Source: Cudoniella acicularis
Lineage: Eukaryota > Ascomycota > Leotiomycetes > Helotiales > Helotiaceae
Assembly: GCA_013054445.1 (NCBI GenBank)
Contig: JAAMPI010000235.1
Span: 1 to 49,268 of the forward strand
Direction of reading: 5' to 3'
DNA length: 49,268 nt
Part shown: in pieces, positions 31,800 through 43,747 of the stretch
Layout of the letters: each line of letters begins with the position of its first letter
Numbering within the stretch: position 1 is the first letter of the stretch
The notes under the pieces: model-generated
Databases searched by the model: none
What the model was told of the DNA's origin: nothing
What the model saw: the letters and a program-made list of their open reading frames with translations, nothing else
Made by a program: the position numbers and the translations under genes

Positions 31800-33267
31800 A
31801 GCCATGGTGTACCACCAGTACCCCACAAAACTTAATGAGCTGAAGGATCAGGCTCATAGTGAGGCTCAGGGTAGTGGGCCCGGAATTTCCAAAACAGGAA
31901 ATAAGAGCCTTACCTCGATTTTCTTCTCATCTTCTGCTCCGACACAACATTTATGGACTGCGAGGCAAAGGGCAAGACAATATGAGCAAGTAAAAGTTCA
32001 ACTTCACACTTCCCAATGAAATTCTCGTACCCTCGAGCAAATTTTTATTTTCCCAATCTGGAAAATTCGTGGTTGAAATTTCAACAACTTTCTCTATTAA
32101 AGCTTGTGAAACGATTGTGAACGGGCGGTCAAACACAACAACAAATAGTCCGTGATGCGGAACAAGAAGCAGTTTTCCTTCACGAGCAAAATCAAAAGCT
32201 CCTTGGATCTTTTTTGAGGGAAGGGTTTATCCGGACTTTTGTTCCATCCAAATCCTGTCACGTGTTTCGCCACTTCCGAGTCTTCCGCTAGCACTGAACT
32301 TGACGCGTGTTTTTCTCTATTTTCTTTTCTTAGCAGCAGCAATCCAGCAACGGCAAACGACATCGGAAAGATCCAGCGAACCCATTACGACGCTTTCTTA
32401 CTGAAATTGGAACCATTGAGGATGAACTGAGTAATACCCGTTCGTATTTCTTTTACCATTGTCGTTTATTGGCCTGCATGTGTGATTATTTGTACGAAGT
32501 GTTCGTACTTCAGTATGATTACCAGCTTTGTCGCCATTGGAAGAGCTTAATTCAGCAATACAAATCGCCGCGGAAAGCATTCTGGCAAAGAATCGAGGGG
32601 CGGTGTGGAAGTTGGGAGACAACCAGTCATTGTCCTCGCTCTTTGCAGCTTCGGAGTGTTCGAATCAAATGGCGTAGATGTTTAAACTGTCTAGAATGTT
32701 CTCCTTCGCCGGCTCGCTTTGATTTACGTCATGGGGTTTCCAAGAGTTAGTTGCTCTTTATAACCGCATTCATCAACTGTTTTTTCACAGTATTTGGCAC
32801 TCCGACGTCAGATGGCAGATCACAATCGTCGAGTCCCAGTAGAATGGACAGGCCCACATAAGCTGCGAAAACCAACCCACCAAATATGGCCGAGTGGCCT
32901 ATCATCATCAAGCTTTGTTTTGTTGTTCGTTCCGGTTCTATTCTTGATACCCACCTCTATATGCAGATTCTTTTGCTTGCGTCCTTAGTTCAAGGGAAAT
33001 CTTGATAAGTAGCGTAGACGAGTGTTTTAATCATGTCATCCCACACTTCTAGTCCGCCCTGAGCCATCCTGTAGTCATGAATCATGTATTGTGAGATTGG
33101 TTACGCAGCCTTCGGGGGCACGTCACGCTCTCTTGTTGGCCCACCCACTCAAGGGTATAAATGAGTATACAAAACCCCCGACACTCTTTGATTGCATTCA
33201 TAAAACTCAAACACTCTTGAAAACAACCTTAAAATTTCTTTTACTTGAGTTGAACACATTCGCTATT
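31800..33267. other. Region without a resolved gene
   Basis: Around 32230-32990 the plus strand has several medium ORFs (32239-32430, 32469-32750, 32794-32988), with some protein-like stretches and possible splice sites (CTTAG near 32332, CACAG near 32790). I could not assemble a consistent multi-exon gene or recognise a domain. A gene with several short exons is possible. The last 200 bp, including a TATAAATG-like box near 33156, are the promoter of the next gene. Confidence 0.35.
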
Positions 33268-34846
33268 ATGAATACATTCGTTACACTTTCTTTGGTTTTA
33301 GGGGCCTCCGCTTTTGCAGTGCCAAGATCCTCCTGTTCATTCGGACTCACCGCATCAGGAGGGAAAACTGGAACAATTGGGCAGCTGTCAGATGGACAGA
33401 ATAGGATCGGAGGAGGTCTTTCACCCGCAACCTTTACGGTTAGTAATGGCGGTATCACTGATGAAGCTGGCCGCGGTTGCATCCTGACTCGTAAATTTTC
33501 CACCCCATATTTAGCATTATCATGAATTTAACAATGTTGCAGCCTCGGTTGAACAATTTCAATGCGACCAAGGTGTCGGCCCAACATACGGCTTCGCGAT
33601 CGAAAGTAACGGCACTCTTATTTCATCTGGAAGCTCGGTATTCTATGCCTGTCCTGCTTCTGATACCGAGTGGAACCTCTACACAACCCCAGTCATCGGA
33701 CAGGAGAAATGCGTGGAAATATCTTTGACTGCCAGTGGCTGTGGTGCTCAGACTTCTGCAATTCAAGCTGCCACTACTGTCACAGTCTATAACTGCGGGG
33801 TACCCTCATCTACATCTGAAGTAGCGACCTCTGCTCCCCAGGTTACCACTTCCATACCAGTTGTAGCCGAGAGTTCTACGTCGGTAGTTGCTCAAAGCTC
33901 CGCAGCTGAATCAAGCAGCAGCTATGCTACAGTATCAGAAACCACGGTACCTTCTGTACCTGAAAGTTCGAGCGTGGTGGTTTCTATACCCACTGTTGTG
34001 CCAGTTGAAGCGTCTTCCTCGGTCTATGCTCAGACTTCCTCTCTAGCTATATCCACCGGTACTGTTATACCAGTTGAAGTGTCTTCTTCTGTGTATGTTC
34101 AGACTTCAGTCCCGTTGTCAACCATCAGCACTGTTCCTGTCGAAGAGTCATCTTCCATCTATGTTCAGACAACTCTTCCAATTTCACCATCAGGAACAGC
34201 AGAGTCAGTCTCATCTCAACCGATCATCTCTTCAACCTCAGTCATCATCACTTCCACTTCTCAAACGCCGGCCACATCCTCACTCACCGTGTCATCTACA
34301 TATACATCTTCTTCCACCTCATCCACGGTCCTCTCCTCAACTTCCTCCTGCGCCACAGCCCTCACCGGCTCCTCCACCTCAGGAAACTACCAATACCCTC
34401 ACCTCATCATCCCCGTCTCCTCTGTAAGCCCCACAACCGCTTACGGATCATCCTACTTCGGCAACATCTCCTCCACAACCTCCACCCTCTTCAACTTCGA
34501 CATTCCTACTTCTTACAGCGGACACACCTGCTCACTCATCTTTCTCCTTCCTCTGTCCTCCCAACTTGAAACTTCCTCTTACACCTTCTCCGGAAGCGGT
34601 TCTATTGATTTCCTGCAAATGGCAGAGGCGGCTACTCAAGAGACGACGTGGGATACGGTGCCAAGTGTTGAGGAAGATCTTGGAACATTTACTGTGAGCG
34701 AGGGGAGCAGCACTCTTGTGGAGAGTTTTGCGTGTCCCGCTGGGGAGACGGTTACGTTTGAGATGAAGGCTGAAGGGGATACAAGTTTGTACTGGTTTGA
34801 AGATTGGAATCCGTCACCGCTCGGGTTGTTTATTACTTATTGTTAA
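33268..34846 (+). CDS. Ser/Thr-rich cell-wall protein with C-terminal But2 domain
   Basis: Exons 33268-33490 and 33543-34846 give 508 residues. The signal peptide MNTFVTLSLVLGASAFAVP leads into a globular N-terminal domain (CSFGLTASGGKTGTIGQLSD, FQCDQGVGPTYGF, FYACPASD) of the kind seen in PIR-like fungal wall proteins. Residues about 170-340 are a Ser/Thr/Val-rich stalk, probably heavily O-mannosylated, containing three near-identical units (PVE-SSS-YVQT). The last 150 residues (YPHLIIPVSS through DFLQMAEAATQETTW to WFEDWNPSPLGLFITYC) match the But2 C-terminal domain. Such proteins sit in the wall or matrix. No GPI signal is visible, as the protein ends in the But2 fold. Start chosen because the leader directly follows it. 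Confidence 0.85.
33995..34180 (+). repeat. Three internal repeats in the wall-protein stalk
   Basis: Units of about 39 bp begin near 34001, 34070 and 34136, spaced 66-69 bp. Each encodes PVE followed by SSS, V/I, Y and QT. DNA identity among the first two is high, so this is a recent in-frame duplication typical of wall-protein stalks. Confidence 0.7.
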
Positions 34847-35239
34847 TTTGCTTTATTGAATTTCAGTGTGGAGAGCACAGAGTATGATTGATGACATAAC
34901 GATGGAGATCGTGTTGGTGGTTGGTGGTGTTTAGTATTTTGAACTTTTGATGTAATGTCTGTTGTTTATAGCCTTATAGGTAAAATTTGAAAGAAGTTCA
35001 AATTATTTCACTAATAGCATCGGGTATATGAACATATATACGGTTCACCCGCTCAGGATCTTATCCAAGGGAACTGCCATTCCTTTTGAATCACTTGTAT
35101 TTCATTTGATCTGTTTCCTTCGAATCTAAAAACATTGCTTAATTCGGAAGAGCTATAGAATTTAGTATTGGATTGGAAAGTTGGCACTGGGCATAGTATC
35201 AATAACTCGGATTCCAATTCCAACTTCGCAGCGTGTTTA

Positions 35240-35482
35240 TACCAACTTTTCAATTGTAAACTCAGCGTCGGCTTCCCTGACTCCAGGAGGCCTCTTTCCA
35301 TCCGGCATAGCTTCTTGGAGACTGTCCTGGCTATCAAACAGCCTGTCGGATTTCGCGCTTGAAGCAACAGTGCCCGGCTCTTGCTGAGCAATTTCCACGG
35401 TACCGGGAATAGGAACAGGAATGGCGAGGGCAGCAGTGAAGAGTGCCGCGAGTACAGTGAGGGTGAGGGAGTTGAGCTGCAC
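35240..35482 (-). CDS. Small secreted peptide gene beginning with GTG
   Basis: An 80-codon frame with a strong signal-peptide profile (QLNSLTLTVLAALFTAALAI, cleavage near ALA-IPV). The mature part is short, charged and Cys-free, with a KR site (MPDGKRPPGVREADAEF) that could be cut by Kex2. The codon at the expected start is GTG, with a stop two codons further up, so no ATG initiates the leader. Either an upstream exon joins at CAG (35472-35474), the start codon was lost, or initiation is non-AUG. A GTATAAAC donor-like site overlaps the 3' end (about 35241), so another exon may follow. No family recognised. Confidence 0.45.
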
Positions 35483-37796
35483 GGTTATTTAGGATTGGCT
35501 TGTGGTTTGTGGCTAGTTGTGAGATGTTGGGTGATGTGATTTCCTGGTGTATGTTTGTGTGCCAAGCTGCATCTACTTATACATGCGGAGGAGCGATTAT
35601 CCAAGTCTTGTATCAGCCACGATGATATGAGTGGCAGTGGTTGCTGCGAAACAGTGGAGATGGGCTTAGAGGGACAAATCACCCCTTGATCTAACTAGAA
35701 GTAGTGGAATCATTGACCCTATCCAATGATTCTGATCGTAATTTGAATCTTGAAAACAGTTCCTTCTTCGTTGCTAAGCATGTAAGTATCTGTTCTTAGG
35801 TCTTTGTGCTTGATTAAATTTCTTACACCGACAAAGAGAGTTCTGAGCCCCCTTTACTGTATTTCGTTATAGAAAAAGATACGTCGAAGAAGATTTTATC
35901 TCGGTGGCGTAAGCCTCCGCGCACAGATAAAAGAACCGAGAGTTCATTGCTAACAATCTCCTCATGTCTTTGATAACAGGGCAGCACATTCTAATTCAGT
36001 CGCGAAATCCCCGGTGCCGAGAGTCTTAAGTACGTATTTCCCTATTTTATCATATTGTGAGATCAACAAATCAGCAACACTGAAAGTAAACAGTGCACAA
36101 CAATTTCAATTTCCAGATTTCCACGTCATTGCTTTGGGGCTGTCTCGTAACCTATCTTCGATTCCATTTCGCGCCGTAAAAATCCGTATGAAACGATGAA
36201 AGTTAACCTTAACATTTCAAAATCTAACAACATCCAACCTCTGCAAACAAATGATAACTCCATTAAAAGTAATTTCGAATAATGATATGGTTTAACGCGT
36301 ATCTAATCCGAAATTAAACACAATTTGACTTTTGCGTTTCAAGTGTTGTGCACGAACTTTCGCTAAATGTCGCGAATCGCCCCTTTTCCTGCTAATGGAT
36401 GTTGGGCAAGAGCTTTAAAAAGAAAGCCTTCTGTACTATGGACCAATTGACTTGCTAGCAACTTAGTCAGTGTCTTGTATGTGCGAAATTCCTGCAAATC
36501 GCATCTCCTGAGCCCTGTAGAGTACACTGTTTCCGCTGTAAAGACCCGGAAGGTAGAGAGTATATAGTGAAGTGGCGGATAACTTGATCTAGACCACGGA
36601 ATGTATACAAACCAAATCAGCACGCTTATACTTCAGTTAGTGGTAATTTTTTTAAGAATCCTGCAATGTTCATTTGCTCGACATATGAGAATATAAGAGG
36701 CGTTAGGTTTTAGCAAACCCTGAAATTTGCCCTGTTACCTTGCCTTGTCTTGCCTTTACGTTCTCCTATCGTTGCAACAAGACAGGTCTTGCCTTAGAGC
36801 GTTCTTTTTATATTGTAAGGTAGATCGGGAGCTGGCCTAATCTTGATAATGGAAAGACGTACCCAGAGTATTTGAGGTCACATCTCGATTCATTCTCAAT
36901 AGCCCAAGACAACCTATAAATCACACTTCACGATATAGATTCGCTGGAGAGTTGATCAAAGAATGATGATCTTCATCTTACTATTAACTCGCTGTAGCGC
37001 CGAGTACCCGACCGAAAACACAAACAAAAACATCAGACAAAACGCATTTCCTCTATACTGGTTTCCCATCGGCCCTCGGCCTTCGACCAACTTGCTTCCT
37101 AATACTCATATATTAATCAAAATTAGTATTTTCAATCACAATTAACAGTGGTTAGAGTCGGGGTGGAGGCCGGGAACGGCCGTAGAAATTTCTAACATCA
37201 TTCTAGCAGATCTTTAAAAGACTGCGCCGCGTCCCTCCGGGGTCGCCCAACTGCACGGCTGGCCACAGTGCAGTTGGGCGGCCCTGGAGGGACAGGAACC
37301 CTCTTGTTGATGGGGTGGAAGGCCGGGAATTTCTAAGCGCCAGGGTGGTCCCCTAGCGTGGAGTTTGCTGTTTTGATATAAATTTTTTCACGTAGAACTT
37401 TTGGTGTTGAGGTTGTATCTCTTTTTAGCCGAGACAATATAAGCGAGTGGCTATGTTCTGAGTCGGACTCCGTGCAAGTGCGTTCATTTTCGCCCTTGGA
37501 TAAGCAGTGGCATTCTTCTTGCACCGATCCAATTCTTCGCGCTCTTCCTACATTTTAATTGGGGTTTTCTTTAATTATAGACACTAAAAAGATACTCCCC
37601 TTGGCGTAAACTTTTGAAAAAGTGGGTAAGGAGTAAATGAATTGAGAATTTGTGGACTGAAACCCCAACATCTGACACCAAGAACCCGACTAACTGCACG
37701 AACGCCATGTCTCCCCCCAACGCCGTTCCCCCTCATAGACCGAATGCAACGGGATATCAACAATAAAGAACATCATTATCATAAGATTCTACTCCA
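35483..37796. other. Gene-free region with hairpin element
   Basis: About 2.3 kb without a supported gene. ORFs (36014-36199, 36363-36623, 36963-37145) lack ATG context, domains or partners. The notable feature is the inverted and direct repeat unit at 37160-37336. The last 200 bp are the 3' side of Spc7. Confidence 0.45.
37160..37336. repeat. Hairpin flanked by short direct repeats
   Basis: Two 26-bp arms, 37231-37256 and 37268-37293, are reverse complements with two mismatches (both in the GGGGTCG/GGGCCG part) and an 11-base loop. Outside them GGGGTGGAGGCCGGGAA (37160-37176) recurs as GGGGTGGAAGGCCGGGAA (37312-37329), each followed within a few bases by TTTCTAA. The GC-rich block stands out in AT-rich surroundings. 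It may be a small non-autonomous element or a relic; no coding capacity. Confidence 0.65.
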
Positions 37797-40700
37797 TCAC
37801 TTCCGCCCTCTTGCCAAAAGCTTCTCCCCTAACTCTGCCACCGCAGCCCCCCACGAGGCCTTCGTTGACTTCATTCTCTCCTCAACTACATTGCCAATCC
37901 TATTGACAAGAAATTCCCCCATCTTTGGCTCATTAAACCTTTCGCCATACACAACAGCGGCACTTGGTGAAATTTCAACATCAATTCCATCATCGCCACT
38001 ATGGCTACTCAAGTGGAATGCTACCTCGACTTTTGTTGTCAGAGGCCCAATCAAGAGCGTAGACTTGATTAAGATGGAGTTGTCTGAAGTTTTCGCCACA
38101 TCTGTGGGACAGCTGACTTGCAGTAGGCGGATATTGTCCACGACAGCAGAGGCTTTGTTCCAGGAGTTGCTGACAGCACGAAGGAGGTCTTTAACTGGCG
38201 TTTGCGCTTGTGGTAATCCCCGAACGTGATCGCGTATGCTCTGAAGGAAAAAGTCCTTTTCTGGCGTCAAAGGTCGTGGATTGAGCTCCCTGTTTGCACC
38301 TATGTACCAGAGATCGATTCGAGTGTTGGCAGAAGGCTTGCTAGATGAGCCAGTAGATCCTGAGAGAAACGAGGCGGCATCGAAAACGAGCTCGATGTCC
38401 TTTTGATAAGTCATAGAGGTGGTTGTACCAGAAACACCAGTAATCGTCCAACCAAATTCCCTCTCTAATGTATCTACCTTGGCTGTGAACAATTAGTTTG
38501 AGCTTTGCCATCTGTCTCGGATTAGTACATACCTTTGAGCGAACTGATTTCACTTGATGTCCACCCTCTGCACTCTTCCCTGATCTTTTCTGCTTCGCGG
38601 ATCTCTTCTAGCCAGACTTGCTTTTTGGCTATGCCTGACTCGATCTCGGCTTCTTTTCCTTCTAATTGTTTTTGTAACTCATAGATTGCGCGTTTTTTGG
38701 CTTCAATATCTACGTCGATAGTGATTAAAGCTTGGCGGGAGTTGCTGAGCTCTTCCGGATCGCAATTGGCAAGATCTTCCGCCGCAGATTGAAGATCTGC
38801 CTCCTCAGTTTTGAGTGCCTCGGCTTTCTGGATGAGTTTGGGAAGCACCGAGCTAAGCAGGCGTTGTTGATGGTCAAGAACTTTTTCGTCACTAGACATT
38901 GCTTCGCTGGTCTTAAAAAGGCCTTCCTTCAAGGTTCCGAGAAGGGTCATTCGCCAATCATACCACATCTCTTTGCTCAGTAGCCGTGCATGTGTTTTCA
39001 CATTTTTTAATTGGTTATCCATTACGACTTTCATGTCGGGGGTGGCTGAGATGTATTCGCGGAAGAGAGGAGGGTTCTCCTCGAACGTCTCTGTCTCAAT
39101 CTCGCGAACCGTCTTGCGCCCTTCCGAGATATAGCTTTTTAGCTCGTGACAAGCCTGTGACATGTCAGTAATTGAATGCAATCTCGCCATATAGTACGTA
39201 CGTGTTGAAATAGCTCTAGCATCGGTATAGTTGCGGCACCAGCAGCGACGCAATCTTCAAGAGATACTTTTGCGTCCTCATCCTTGGGGCCTTTGGAGTC
39301 AGCTGAAGACTTTGTCGCCATTGTATGCCTGCGCTTGGTGGTATTCAGTTCCATGAACCGAATGCTCGTCATATTCAAGAAGTCCTGCAACTGAATACGC
39401 TCGTCCTCAAAACTCTCCCCATTGATTTCAGGATCTTCAATCGGCTCCTTTTCTGCCAGTGATCCAACTTGCTGACCCGTCGCATTGGCTTCCGCATCCT
39501 TGAAACGACCTTGTCCTCGAGGCGTAGTAACCTTGAATTTTATTGGCGATGAAGCTGTTGGTGCCGTGGCGTTATTATTGATCTCTTCAAGACTTTTGCG
39601 GGCTGCACGAGTTAAACGTCCAGTTGTTGTCTCGGCTTTCGAAGGTGGGCCTTGCAACCTCACATTCTTCACAGGACTGCCCTGGTGGCCCTTGAGACGT
39701 TTCATACCTCCCTCATCTTCGTCTTCATCGTCTTCATCCAACTCAGCGGGACGTTTTCCCAGGATACCTTTAGCAGCGCCAACATGCAAGCTCTTGCGTC
39801 CCTTTAATGGATTCTTCTTTGGCGTTAGACTCTGGATCATCTCCTTCAGATTGAGGGTTGCATCCTTTTCTTCTTCAGCCTGGTCTGCTTCTCGCTCGAG
39901 GATTCTACGACCATTTTCGCGGTCTTCTTCCTGCTCACGTTCTCTATCAATCTGCCCTTCAATAGCCCTAGGATCCTGGAAACGAATCCCACGAGATATA
40001 TCGTCGGTTTGACTCGGCACAAAAGACCTTGCTTGCTCGCCGATTGACCCTCTTCGATCAAGTAACGCAGCAATGCGAGGGGAGCCCAAACCTTCTCGAT
40101 CAAGGCCCACGCCAGATGTCCGCCTTGGTTGGGGCGTCAGCACAAAGCTAGGAGTCGCATTTCCAGTAGTTTTGTCCTTTTGAAATAATTTGTTGGGAGT
40201 CATTGCCTTCTTGCTTTTGGCTGATTGCGGAGTTGACGAGGTAGCTTTCGTTTCTTCCTTGAAAAGTCGTTTTGGAGATGTGGAACGTACCACAACATTC
40301 TTTGAAGGCGGCGTTTTGCTAGGTGTTGTAGGACGTACTTGCTGCGGTGTTGCCTGCTTCGAAGGTGTTGTTGGCTTCTTAACAGGTGTGTTGTTATTAC
40401 TGCCAATCTTTGATTTGGGGGTGATTGAGCGTCTTGCTTCAGTGCTACGACGGAGACCTTTGCCACGGAAGACTGCCATACTTGGACTGCCAGTTTCTGA
40501 CGCAACAGTATGGATAGGCGCTAATGGTTTCGGAGAACTGAGCATAACTTCTGCCTGGAATGGCGAGCTGCCAGCGTCTGTTTCCAATTCCATGATCTTT
40601 TTCGCCTGAGCTCGGCTTCCTGTGCTTCTCTGTGGCTGCAAAATCCCACCAAGAGCAGTCGTCATTTCCATTCCAATAGTTGCATCAAGCTCATTCTGAA

Positions 40701-42607
40701 AAGACTCGTTGACGGATGGCATGATACCACCAACAGCGACTGTCATATCCATAGTGCCATCTTCAAGGTTGGAGTCGATGCTTTCTCGATTTCTTTTTTT
40801 CTGGTGCTTCTTTCCTGCTGGCATCGAAGTCCTCCGATTTTTCACTTGGGGATTTCCTTGTGCTAATACTCCACCAACGACCGAAGTAAATTCCATCGTC
40901 ATCTCTTCATCGTCAGAAGTAACCTCTTGGTTGGGTTTTTGAATACCGCCAACTGCCATTGTGAAATCCATAGTTTCGTCACCCATGGACGAGTCCTCAC
41001 TTAGAGATTTTCGGCGTGTACTTTGGCGTCGGTTAGGAGCAACGGATTTTCGCTTAGTCTTTGGAGGGGCATTTGAAGCGTCGTTCGTGATGATTCCTCC
41101 AAATGCACGAGTAACATCCATTGACATTTCATCGTCATTTGGCGACTGCCCAGGAATAATGCCCCCGATGGGCCGCGTCATGTCCATTGTGATATCTTCG
41201 CCATCAGATTCTTCAGCTTTTGGTTGAGGAGCACCTGCTCTGAAGCTTGCGGAGAATGGATTCACATTTTCTTGATCTTGTTGGGACTCAAGGTTGTTTA
41301 CTGACATTGGTTTTGTCCAAGGTGCAAATGATGCAACGACTTCGTCTTCCTCCTCAATCACTTCTTCGCCATTTTCATCGAATTCAATACCTTGGGTTCC
41401 AGCTTGACGTGCAGCCTGTCTCAATGCCTCGTCTAACCGAGTGTTCGACCCAGTACTAGAAGCAGACTTGATTGATGCCATAGACATATCGGTAGTCTCA
41501 GCACCGTCAATACTCATTGCAGTTTCGTCTGCGTCGTCCGAATCGCTGTTTGAATTGGAGTCATCATTGTCCTCCACTAATTCATCGCCCTCGCCTACCG
41601 AGTCACCGCTGAAAGGACTCGAAGAAAATGCTTCATCATCAAGATTGTTGAAATTCATTGGTGGTATTCCGGAGCTTCGACGCCGCTTTTTCTGATGAAG
41701 ATCGCGTTGGTGGGCTGGACTTGCCGCAACTGTGTCTTCTACTTGCTCTGGAGGCGTTGAGGGTGGTTCAGATGGATCTGATGTAGGCGTGCCTGGCACT
41801 TGTGGATGTGGCGAGGCAACTGAGTTTTCTGATACCGAAGAAGCTCGGGAGGTAGAATTTGTAGCATTCGATGAAGTGGTAGAGTCCTGGTATTCAACGA
41901 CCACGTCCCATGTATGCAAAGTTGCCTCTGGAGCGAATGATACTCGGCGATTTGCGAGTGACTTTCTTCGCGCATCACGACGTGATATTACTTCCTTCTC
42001 CAGCTCCTTCCTTTCCTTATCTTCGCGTTCTCTGGCAGCTGCTTCTTGTTCCTCCTCAGTTCTTAATGTGACGCGGGTTTCATTGTAAGGCGGGTTCCCA
42101 TCCACATTGAAAGGATTTGGTAGACTGTCGGTCCCTGTGATTGTTGCTTTAGGCGTTGGACCAATATCAAAATCGATTAAATTGTCTGATTTTTGCGCAG
42201 AAGGCGGGGTAGTCTTCTTTGGACTTCCTTTTCGAGCTGAGATATGCGCTGGAATCTCTCGTAGAGGTGGCATAGTTGGTTTTAGAATGGATTTGGGAGG
42301 AGGATGAGGGACGGTAGCTAATGACTTGAAGTATATCAGCCAAATGATACAAAAGAAAATGAAGAGGCCATACTTTGCGACGATTCCCACTTGTATCCTT
42401 CAATGCATGCAGTCCACCAGGTCCTATGCTCTTGCTTCTCGATTTTCTCGACGGCTTTTCAATGGCCGTAGACCTCTTCCCGTTTGCTAGTGCCGTAAAA
42501 TCTGTAGTCATATTTTCTTGATCCATGGTTCGCGACGGTATATGCGCGAGTGATTTTCGAGATTTCGGTCGCGTAGCAGGGAGGGTTGCTTCCTCTCTCG
42601 AAGACAT
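37797..42607 (-). CDS. spc7: Kinetochore scaffold Spc7/Spc105 (KNL1)
   Basis: Exons 42607-42374, 42324-39202, 39154-38533 and 38482-37797 join in phase to 1554 residues. It bridges centromere proteins to microtubules and recruits the Bub1-Bub3 checkpoint. Visible parts in order: a SILK motif (PKSILKP, about residue 90) and RVSF (about 205), both PP1-docking sites. Then six MELT-type repeats (MDMT, MDVT, MDFT, MEFT, MDMT, MEMT, each followed by GGI or GGV, about 455-640). A basic Ser/Thr-Pro-rich disordered region follows, then a long coiled coil (about 1120-1325, for example DIEAKKRAIYELQKQLEG). A C-terminal tandem-RWD type domain ends the protein (WTITGVSG, IELVFDAASF, RIDLWYIGANREL, to LLARGRK). 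All elements are intact. The divergent RPS11 gene starts 384 bp away. Confidence 0.95.
40640..41200 (-). repeat. Six MELT phospho-motif repeats inside spc7
   Basis: Read on the minus strand, motifs lie near 41190, 41115, 40970, 40895, 40750 and 40665. Each reads M-[DE]-x-T-x3-[GA]-G-[IV], usually preceded by acidic residues. Mps1 phosphorylates the Thr in this family, creating Bub3 docking sites. The DNA of the units has diverged, so selection acts on the motif rather than recent duplication. Confidence 0.88.
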
Positions 42608-42991
42608 GGTGATAATTTAGAGCTTAAAGCTCAATGGTTTGCGAATGATGGGTAGTGTTGTATTCTTCATCAAATCCTAGATCTCGTGGTGAATATCACA
42701 AGATTCTGCTTGGTTGCCATGCCTCGTCACGTAAACAAAACACTGCGATGGCGCGTTTTCGGTTAGAGGATAAACCGTCGCGCTTGCCCCTTTCCGACAT
42801 GGCGCGCCTGCCTCGACCTCCACATCCGATAATGGAATCTTAAAGCCCGATTCTCAACCTCAGGCAGAGAAAAATCACATGACGCACACAAGTTAGCGAG
42901 CAAGAATTTCAAAATGGCTCCCCTCAACTTTTGACCACAATACGACAATCGCCAACTCGACAACTTGCGACTTCGACCAGAAACCGCGATC

Positions 42992-43747
42992 ATGGCTACC
43001 GAATTGACAGTGCAATCTGAGCGCGCTTTCCAGAAGCAACCTCACATCTTCCTCAACGCCAAGTCGAAGGCAAAGTCCCGGAGAGTTGGTAAAGGCGGAC
43101 GAAGATGGTACAAGGACGTTGGTTTGGGATTCAGGACACCAAAGACCGCCATTGAGGGAAGCTATATCGGTATGTGCGGTTTTTTGCGCGACGGTAGAAT
43201 CTGCAGGGCTGGAGAAGATATCTTTGCTTGATTTTGGAATGCCTGCACAGGTGCTTTTGAGTTGTCGAGTTTCCATGTCTCGACACGCCGGCTAGAGAAA
43301 TGCGCCCAGTGGGAAAAGATAGAATGCTAATTCTCCATCATCGCAGATAAGAAGTGCCCTTTCACTGGTCTCGTCTCCATCCGTGGCCGTATCCTGACCG
43401 GAACCGTTGTTTCCACCAAGATGCACCGCACACTCATCATTCGCCGAGAATACCTTCACTTCATCCCAAAATACGCCAGATATGAGAAGAGACACAAGAA
43501 CCTCGCTGCGCACGTTTCACCAGCTTTCCGTGTTGAGGATGGTGATCAAGTTACCGTTGGACAATGCAGACCTTTGAGCAAGACCGTACGTGCTCCCATG
43601 TACCCTTCAACAACCCCAAGTGCCGAAAATCATGGAGACAAGAGACTGCTAGGGAAATAGTGCTGATTGTCTTAATAGGTCCGATTCAATGTTCTCCGCG
43701 TGCTTCCTCGAACTGGAAAGGCTGTTAAGTCGTTCTCCAAATTCTAA
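42992..43747 (+). CDS. rps11: 40S ribosomal protein uS17 (S11)
   Basis: Exons 42992-43169, 43347-43585 and 43679-43747 give 161 residues, the normal length of fungal S11. Diagnostic stretches: [20 protein letters not shown] at the N-terminus, [20 protein letters not shown], then after intron 1 [20 protein letters not shown] and [20 protein letters not shown]. The C-terminus [20 protein letters not shown] follows intron 2. The protein is an early-assembling primary rRNA binder of the small subunit. Two introns (177 and 93 bp) interrupt it, and I see no C/D box pair that would indicate an intronic snoRNA. It shares a 384-bp divergent promoter region with spc7. Confidence 0.97.

Noticed and set aside
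32239..32990. Possible multi-exon plus-strand gene
   Set aside because: Several short ORFs and candidate AG/GT sites exist, but no combination kept one frame or showed a known domain.
43170..43678. RPS11 introns as hosts of a C/D snoRNA
   Set aside because: No RTGATGA/CTGA box pair with terminal stem could be found in either intron.
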